Source of the DNA: Ophiothrix spiculata | Lineage: Eukaryota > Echinodermata > Ophiuroidea > Amphilepidida > Ophiotrichidae | Strand: one strand, 5' to 3' | Assembly (NCBI GenBank): GCA_000969725.1 | Contig: JXSR01S074673.1 | DNA: 49,587 nt | Shown: positions 42,913 through 49,587 of the stretch, piece after piece | How positions within the stretch are numbered: position 1 is the first letter of the stretch | How the letters are laid out: each line of letters begins with the position of its first letter | The notes under the pieces: generated by a model | Told to the model about the DNA's origin: nothing | The model's input: only the letters and a program-made list of their open reading frames with translations | The model's database searches: none | Program-made: the position numbers and the translations under genes

Positions 42913-43936
42913 TTAACGCCCTGCGGGGCAGGTTTTTTCTCACCCCGACCCCGTCGTTCCCCGAAAATTTATTTCCCGACCGGACCGGCCCGATAAAAAT
43001 TTGGCTTGCCCCGACCGACCCCGACACGAAATGATTTTTTCTAGACCGGACCGACCCGGACCGGTAGTTTTTCATAATTTCCCGGTCAAGATTGATATTT
43101 TTCCCCGACCCGATTTACCCCGAAGTTCAAGTCATTAAAATGGTGTTTAACAAGGATTACGATTTCACTTAAAACCGATTACGAAAAAAGACTCAATTTA
43201 AGAGAAATGACCTTATTTAGTACCTCACGAAAAACGTTCACATGATTTTATGGCCCGATTTTTAAACAATCATAGATCATTATTAACGGGGAATTTATGT
43301 GATTGTTTATAAGAAGAAAATGCTCGTTGACGCCACAAGTCTAAATGTGCTTTTTTCGGTAAAGTGGTAAAGGAGAAATTAGAGTTCCAACGCAAAACAT
43401 CGTGGCAAAAATTGTAATTAATATTTATATACTTGAAGGCGTATAATCCTATCATATAATGATCCCCAAGAGCTCAACCTGAAGTAGTACACTTTGTGAT
43501 ATCAAATTGAAGGCTATAGATATTTATGATTATAAATCCAAAATTTCACCTCCAAATATAATAGTTCTGTAGGTATAAAACGTTTAAATTAATTGTTTTT
43601 GTGTACTTGACGAATGACAGATCAGCAACTAATGCAAAGTACGAACGATTAACTATGGACTTGAAAGTGTAAATTAAAAAATGACATTATAGACACAGCA
43701 ATTAATTGTTGCTCCATTTTATTTTTACCCCAATCGAGCTTTTGCATTTCCCGGACCGAATGTAAACTTTCCCCGACCCCGAGTAAAAATTCCCCGACCC
43801 GGTCGACCCCGGCAATATTTTTCCCGGACCGTACCGAACCCGAAAAAAGCTTTAAAAAAATTCCCGACCTGGTTTCGGTCCGGTCCGGTCCGGTCCTGGA
43901 AAATTCGGGGTTTCGGGTTTCCCCGCAGGGCCTTAA
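42913..43936. mobile_element. TTAA-flanked element with CCGGACC-rich subterminal arrays
   Basis: TTAA at 42913-42916 and 43933-43936 bound about 1016 bp. The tips are CGCCCTGCGGGG on the left and the reverse complement of GGCCCTGCGGGG on the right. About 180 bp inside each end are dense CCGACC, GACCGGACC and CCCCGACC words, while the centre (43140-43740) is AT-rich. Such clustered subterminal motifs in DNA transposons usually bind the transposase. No transposase frame is present. The minus-strand frames at 43649-44084 are translations of the motif array. A piggyBac-type target is likely; the family is not recognised. Confidence 0.82.
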
Positions 43937-44094
43937 TCCATACACCAATACTCCGACTCCTTAAAGTGAAAGATGAATCAACTGCTACAAAGTCAAAGAT
44001 TGTCGAATATTTCCTATCTAACGTCGAATATTTCCTATCTAAAGAACCAATATGTTGAGACTCAATGTCTGCATTCCTCCTCATTATGTATTTC

Positions 44095-44320
44095 AGACAG
44101 GTTTACAAACCATCCAAATCAATGCCGAAGCCGTTTGGTTGAATTAATGTGCGTTACTAGTAACAGCGTATTTGAGTACTGCGAGTAGAGTAAAACATCA
44201 AGGTCTCTTTAGTTTGCAATGTTTTTATATAACACTTGAGGCCCACAGGAAAGTCAATGACATCTGCTCCAGATACGTCGGGTAAAACATTTAGATTTGT
44301 ATTATGCGTAGATGACTCTA
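44095..44320 (+). promoter_or_regulatory. V island 3: repeated TATA-bearing core
   Basis: TTTGGTTGAATTAATGTGCG, AACATCAAGGTCTCTTTAG, TTTTATATAA at 44223-44232, then ATGACATCTGCTCCAGATAC. Closest to islands 1 and 4 in the part after the TATA word. The middle (44165-44200) is shortened. Confidence 0.5.
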
Positions 44321-45240
44321 TTCTGGATTTAAAAAGCCCGTATTTTGAATATCCAGAAGATTTTACAATAGCTTCAAACTAACATACAAGACGGTGTAAT
44401 TTACAAAATTTAAATAGCGAGTCACCATGATTTTGTTACAAATTTGGTGCGCCCACTCATCATAAAAGCTTCATGAAATTTCAGTAAATCAATAAAGGTT
44501 TTGATTTACTGATGCTGAAAACTTGAAATTTACATAAAACACATTAACGCGTTTAATAGACAAAACATCTTTATTTCAATCAAATAAATAAGCCATTAAG
44601 ATAATTGTAGTAACACATAAGAAAGACGACTACTTCAATAAAACACTAAATTTTAGTATAAAACAATTGGTTTTGTAACTTAGTTAGTTTTCGTTAAAAG
44701 ATATCAACAAAAATGAATTGCCATGGGCATATAAATTAGCAGGTTGAAATTAAGTTAGTACTTTCCAATAATTGAGGTACGTATGATTGGTAGTCGAAAA
44801 AGTTGTTTGCAATTGATTACAAACAATCTTTTACGGCTTCTTTATTTTACGCTCTACCATTACATGACAGATGAATAAGATAGGGATGAAAAGTTTCCTC
44901 TGTCGTAAGAACAGAGGAGTAAGTGAATACTATGATAAGTGACGTAAAATAAACATATCGAGTTTCAGCGCTACAAGTCACATACAAGACAAAAAACCGT
45001 GTATTCTTTAACTATGTTATTGTAATTATTTTGGGAAGCTTTTAGACCGGTTTAATGAAATACAGCGTCCATGTGACTGAGCGTCAAAAGTACTATTCAA
45101 TTGTGTAAAACGTACTTGTATATGTGCGATCAATAAATAATTGATTGCGACTTATTCCGTGTAGTTCAATTAGACCCGGACTCCTGGTTGTGGGAGACAC
45201 TCAGTCCCATTTCACTGGTAACAAATGATTTGGGGAGCCA
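44321..45240. other. V unit 3, remainder, gene-free
   Basis: 44440-44600 pairs with 46690-46880 (CACTCATC, GAAATTTCAGTAAAT, AATAAGCCAT). No gene is recognised. Confidence 0.5.
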
Positions 45241-45242
45241 AG

Positions 45243-45288
45243 GTCGTACGCTGAGACAATTATAGCTATAATCGTCTCAGGTCGTACG
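45243..45288. other. 30-bp palindrome flanked by an 8-bp direct repeat
   Basis: GTCGTACG (45243-45250), then a palindrome CTGAGACAATTATAG / CTATAATCGTCTCAG (45251-45280, one mismatch pair), then GTCGTACG again (45281-45288). This has the form of a minimal fold-back insertion with an 8-bp target duplication, or of a two-sided protein-binding site. Confidence 0.6.
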
Positions 45289-45371
45289 TGAATTCATCGT
45301 CGATCTATCTGCAACCTGAGGTTGGCATCCCCGTTCAAAGCATTATGGTTAGTTGCATCTAAAATCGGAAA

Positions 45372-45957
45372 TACAGGGTGTCCCAGAATAAACCTTACAA
45401 TCTTTGCGTGCAATTTCCAGAGGTTTAACGGATAGTCAGAAAATATGTAAAGATTGCATTTTATAGCCCATGAGTTGAACTTTTAGATACCGTTTGTTTA
45501 ATTTCAATCAGTAGTATACAACAAAAGTTATGTTTTATCAAACTTTTGGGTGGATTTTTGTCTGGTCCAATTTCATGATTATTGGCCATAAAGTAAGGGT
45601 GTTGCTGAATGGAATAAAAATGAGTCACCTTGGAAAACTTATCATATCTGTCTTATTTTTACATCAAACTTGTTCATTTTTTCAGCATAGATAAAAGAAA
45701 GCATGTGCGTAGTAAATAAGTAAACATCGATACGGTTGAGTGAACAGATCAATGACAAATTGACAATACTCAATAGAGCTTCATTCAAGGGGAACTTACA
45801 AACTCGGGAAATTGGACCAGCAAATTTTACATTCAGTTATTTGACAAAGCATAACTTTTGTTGTACATTACCGATTGAAATGAAACTTTCGAACTTTCCG
45901 TTAAATCAATGAAAATTGCACGCAAAGATTGAAAGGTTTATTCTGGGACACACTGTA
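45372..45957. mobile_element. TA-flanked Tc1/mariner-like MITE, CAGGGTGTCCCAGAATAAA ends
   Basis: The element 45374-45955 has the left end CAGGGTGTCCCAGAATAAAC and the right end the reverse complement of CAGTGTGTCCCAGAATAAAC. The inverted match continues through CTTTGCGTGCAATTT and, after a gap, through TTTCAATCnGTAnTnTACAA and AAAAGTTATG, so the arms exceed 120 bp. It is flanked by TA. Ends reading (TA)CAGGGTGTCCCA are common among mariner-type elements of animals. No transposase frame. Confidence 0.88.
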
Positions 45958-48459
45958 TTTTGATTTGCTCTGTCATTCGCACTCAAGAGCATGCATTACT
46001 AGAATAGCTTAGAAACAAATGTTGTAAACTAAATTTGTAATCATAGATAGGCAATCGTTTTAGGCCCTACGATCATTGGGTAGTCAAGACATCAGGCGGA
46101 TGATATTTATAACGGGACAATAAAACTGTGAATTAAAATCAGAAAAGTAGAGCATGTAAAAACAAGCTACCCGACAACCAAAGCAGTTATGTAATGGTAA
46201 ACGACAAGCGACAATGAATTATTATACATCTCTAGACAATTGGTTTTCACTAGTCATGCTGATAAATCCATGATTGTCATACAATTTTATTAAGTTTGTC
46301 CTTATGAAATAGGCTAAGTTCTTCAGCGAATGAAATGGTCACATTCAAAAATGAGAATCATTCCGAGTACCCAGTAATTTCAGCCAAGCGAAGGCATCAT
46401 CTGCATGGCTTTGACAATTTTAATCAATAATGATGTTACTATCGTTGGACTTATTGCCTCAATTCCCAATTACTGGGTTAACACGTTGTTGATGGTCGAT
46501 GGTTGGTGGTTGATGCATGGTATTTTATTTTAGTTCAATCAATGCTTTTTCTTCGAGAACATCAAGATCGTCTTATGGAATGGTTATAATTCAGGGATTT
46601 TTTTTAATATATAGACTTTTTACAAACTTTATACATGACTACATAACAGCATAAATTTGAAAATAACTAGTCATTCTAATTTTTCTAAAACTTAATAACC
46701 CGCTCATCGTATGAGCTTCATTTCATTAGATGTATTGTGAAGTTTCAGCAAATTTATATAGGTTTATTTCCTCGGGGTAAAAACTTAACATTTACATTAA
46801 CCACGTTTTGCAGGCCCTGCTTGTCAATACGAAAACAGTGTTTGTTTTCTATCAAATAAGCCATCAATATAATTGGACATACATCAAACTTACTTATCTC
46901 AAAAGTCTATTTCATTAGAGAATTACATTTGTCATGTTTGTTATTCAGTAATATTTTCAAGTAATATCAAACAAAATTGTCTACAGCAAGGAAGATCAGA
47001 AATTTGAAGTGGTGAAAGAAAGAAGTCACGTTCGTTTGATTTAGGTTCGTTTCATATACCTAAGTGAATCACTGGAAAAAGGGTGTTTGTATCTTCAGAA
47101 TATGAAAAGGAAGGACAATATATGGGCACCTATCATCTGCTCAGAAAATGTGAATCTAAACTATTTTTAATCATGAAAAGAGAAATGGTTTCCACTGTAT
47201 TTGTGAAGACTCGAACCAAGGTTTCTTGAGCGGGTTAGTCATGCGTTACAAAGCACAAGAACATCCACAGGGCAAACTTGAGATCGTGAAATCGTGAGAA
47301 TCTACAGAATGCTAAATTTATACGTAAATTTTACGACTGCTTATATTAGACGAATACAAAGGAATGTTGATATTAAAAACAAATATTACGAAAATTAAAC
47401 GGGGAGATCTCGGACCTATGGTGCTCAGCCGTTTTTGCAGGCAAAACAGCGCGGGCTTACTATGATCATTCGAAATCAACACCACGTATTTACAATATGA
47501 CAATCGAATTGTCCGAACATCATAAAATTGTGACGTTTCAGCGATAAAGCGTCAACCTTTTCGAAATAGCCTATTGATCCATTTTTAAATTGATAATGGA
47601 CGTGAAATCATCATTAAAGCTTCATGCATAAACTGCCAAAAATTGTGATATTCTAACAATTCTAAAAATTTGCAGTAAACTGTAAACACGACATCTCGCC
47701 GTCTCGCTCGGGACTGTAGCTTTGAATGACCTGAAAACTGTTTCGGATGTATCACATTGTAACGAATATTGACCGATTTAAAAGATTCAATATTTACAAT
47801 ACATCTTATGGCATAACGTAAACACTTACCAAAAAGGACCCGGGAATAATAACTGATGTATGCCACGGATTTACAGCTTTCGATCTTCTACAAAATGTAT
47901 TATTTTGTTAGCTTTATTTTATTAGCAATTAAAAGTGGTACCATTAATGTGTGTTGAATCTAGCATGGATTTCCTTGTATATCTTGTACATTTCTGTAAC
48001 ATTGGGGAAAAAAAAGTATCTCGGTTCTCTCGTGTTTTTACGTTTCATTACAACGGTATGTTGACTGCCTGGCTCTATCCCGGATTATCATAAAACGTAA
48101 TTGTGAAATACAGTATGTCTTGTTGACAGTAAATTGTAATAAAGGACTTACTGCAATTAGTTGAGAAACATCCAGAAATGTGGTTCAAACTTGAAACTTG
48201 GTTCAAGACGAGGCTTTATTTTGGTCTCAGATAAAATTTACCCTTTCTTTAAAATAATCAGAAGGGTAAAATGTACACAATTGGGAAATACTTCTCATAC
48301 TCATTAGAAAAACTTCTCACCAAGATATCCAAATCTTTCTATAATATTCTTTATTTTTCAATGTTTAACACAATAATTACGTATGAGAGATAAAAATCGT
48401 GTCTCACAGACTAATGTCGGAGACGTAATGTCTTCACTCTTTTCATTATTTATAACACT
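45958..48459. other. Gene-free stretch with V-type modules
   Basis: 46280-46450 pairs with 40320-40500, and 46690-46920 pairs with 44440-44610. From 46930 to 48459 only short frames are seen (for example 93 codons on the minus strand at 47585-47866, no domain), and nothing is recognised. Confidence 0.5.
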
Positions 48460-48720
48460 AGGTCTGCAAACCGCCCTAATCAATGCCGAAGTCGTTTGGT
48501 TGAATTAATGTGCGTTTATAGTAACAGCAACATACAGCCTCAATCAACCTTTCCATGCCTCGGATAAAGTAAGTAGAATAAAACATCAAGGTTTCCTTAG
48601 CTTACAATGTCTTTATATAACCCATGATGTCCTGAGGAAAGTCAATGACATTCGCTCCAGATACGTCAGGTAAAAATATTGTGGTCTATTTTAGAGTGAA
48701 ATACTTTATTTATGTGTTTG
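48460..48720 (+). promoter_or_regulatory. V island 4: repeated TATA-bearing core
   Basis: GTCGTTTGGTTGAATTAATG, AACATCAAGGTTTCCTTAG, CTTTATATAA at 48611-48620, then ATGACATTCGCTCCAGATAC. The part right after the TATA word (CCCATGATGTCCTGAGG) is more diverged than in the other copies. Confidence 0.5.
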
Positions 48721-49181
48721 TTTCATAAATTAAGTTTTTAGTTTTATTTGCATCATAAACGTGACACTAGGTAACTAATATCAAGACGATGACAAATAAA
48801 ATATACGTATGGGGGGGGAGGCAGATAACCATCCCATCCCGAGTCGACAAATATTTATATTATAAGACGACTCTGTCAAGAAATTGATACATTTGTAGTT
48901 TCTAACTTGCTACTCCGACGACAAACCTGAATGAGCTGCTAACCCAAAATGAAATATTACTCCTTGTTGATAATGAATTTCGACTGTATGTAGTAAACAC
49001 TTGAATTTGAATAAACAACATAACTAATAAGTAACTTATAAGAAGTGCATTCTGAGACATGTCAACTTTATCCTTCAGGCTCCAGCAAATTCTACTTAAT
49101 TATTAATGTATTAATTTAGCATTCATTAACCTATAATGTGTCGTTACCATGATTTGAAGTGTGTCATTTTTATTTTTTCTA
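48721..49181. other. Gene-free stretch
   Basis: AT-rich with a G9 run near 48810. No gene or element recognised. Confidence 0.5.
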
Positions 49182-49587
49182 GCAACAGCCATTTTGTAAC
49201 CTCAGTACAATTGCCATTGGAAGTTTAAGCTTGTTAACAGCCTAAATTGAGGACAAATATACCTGTTGTATATCTCAAAACCATTTTTTATTAAATATCT
49301 TGAAAAATACAGTGTGTTTGATGAGCTGTTTTTAAAGTCGTTTTAAGCCATCTTTAACACATTGAAGCGTATTTTGGCGGCCATTGTGAATCTCAATACA
49401 GACACCATTTGGTATTTTAAGCTTGTTAACAGCCTAATTTAGTGACAAATATATCTACATAACTCTTAAAACCATTTTCATCAAATTTCTTTAAAAAATG
49501 ATGTGTTTGATGCTGTTTGAAAGTCGTTTAAGCCATCTTTAACACGTTTAAGAGTATTTTGGCGGCCATTTTGAATCTCAATACAGG
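49182..49587. repeat. Tandem repeat of about 185-192 bp, running off the right edge
   Basis: AAGCTTGTTAACAGCCTAA recurs at 49227 and 49419. GCCATCTTTAACACRTTKAAG, GTATTTTGGCGGCCATT and GAATCTCAATACAG recur at matching offsets (49376 and 49561). Two full units and the start of a third are visible. This looks like a satellite or minisatellite array. Confidence 0.85.

Noticed and set aside
43649-44084. Two minus-strand frames rich in Arg, Gly and Pro
   Set aside because: They translate the CCGGACC-type array of the TTAA element.

Overview
The window looks like gene-poor nuclear DNA of an animal, most likely a marine invertebrate. It is AT-rich and almost every reading frame closes within 100 codons. 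The only recognisable proteins are decayed non-LTR retrotransposons, and tRNA-derived SINEs and small inverted-repeat transposons are scattered throughout. There is no operon structure and no ribosome binding sites. The phylum cannot be read securely from this sequence; a deuterostome such as an echinoderm is a guess from repeat style only. No complete protein-coding gene can be supported, so the annotation is mainly a map of repeats, transposons, promoter-like islands and paralogous blocks. A 705-base assembly gap lies at 30246-30950. LAYOUT. 1-610: probable 3' end of a LINE, a pyrimidine microsatellite and a perfect 34-bp direct repeat. About 1.56-2.7 kb and 7.25-10.8 kb: a pair of diverged paralogous blocks (here W1 and W2). 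W2 has taken in three inverted-repeat elements (7815-8011, 8147-8714, 8885-9303) and contains a locally duplicated exon-like reading frame. About 11-37.9 kb: several diverged copies of one multi-kilobase non-coding unit (here U0 to U3). U2 (20.6-25.6 kb) and U3 (28.7-36.3 kb) are nearly collinear. U0 (11.9-15.5 kb) and U1 (16.1-19.7 kb) are partial, and U0 is partly inverted. A module at 26.25-27.48 kb is present in inverted orientation at 36.29-37.52 kb. About 38.2-48.7 kb: a second family (here V), whose TATA-bearing 230-bp core occurs four times. The right edge runs into a tandem repeat of about 190 bp. TRANSPOSONS. Because the blocks are paralogous, several insertions have an empty site inside the same window: the LINE tail at 12869-13153, the TTAA-flanked tRNA-like element at 29364-29619 and the TTAA element at 25652-26246. 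Target duplications are visible for a hAT-like element (8 bp), a TTA-flanked PIF/Harbinger-like element, TA-flanked elements and several TTAA-flanked elements. Two LINE reverse-transcriptase pseudogenes lie on the minus strand (about 27.66-28.26 kb and 30.95-31.64 kb). HOW IT FITS TOGETHER. The parts best preserved between paralogous blocks are short islands containing TATA-like boxes and a recurrent AAAAGTAGGACACCTGATCAC motif. The simplest reading is duplicated regulatory or non-coding DNA, perhaps the remains of a tandemly duplicated gene cluster, overgrown by small transposons. The most unusual single items are the tRNA-like sequence bounded by piggyBac-style ends, the roughly 420-bp hairpin built from CACTCTT/AAGAGTG words, the element with CCGGACC-rich subterminal arrays, and the four-fold repeated TATA islands.
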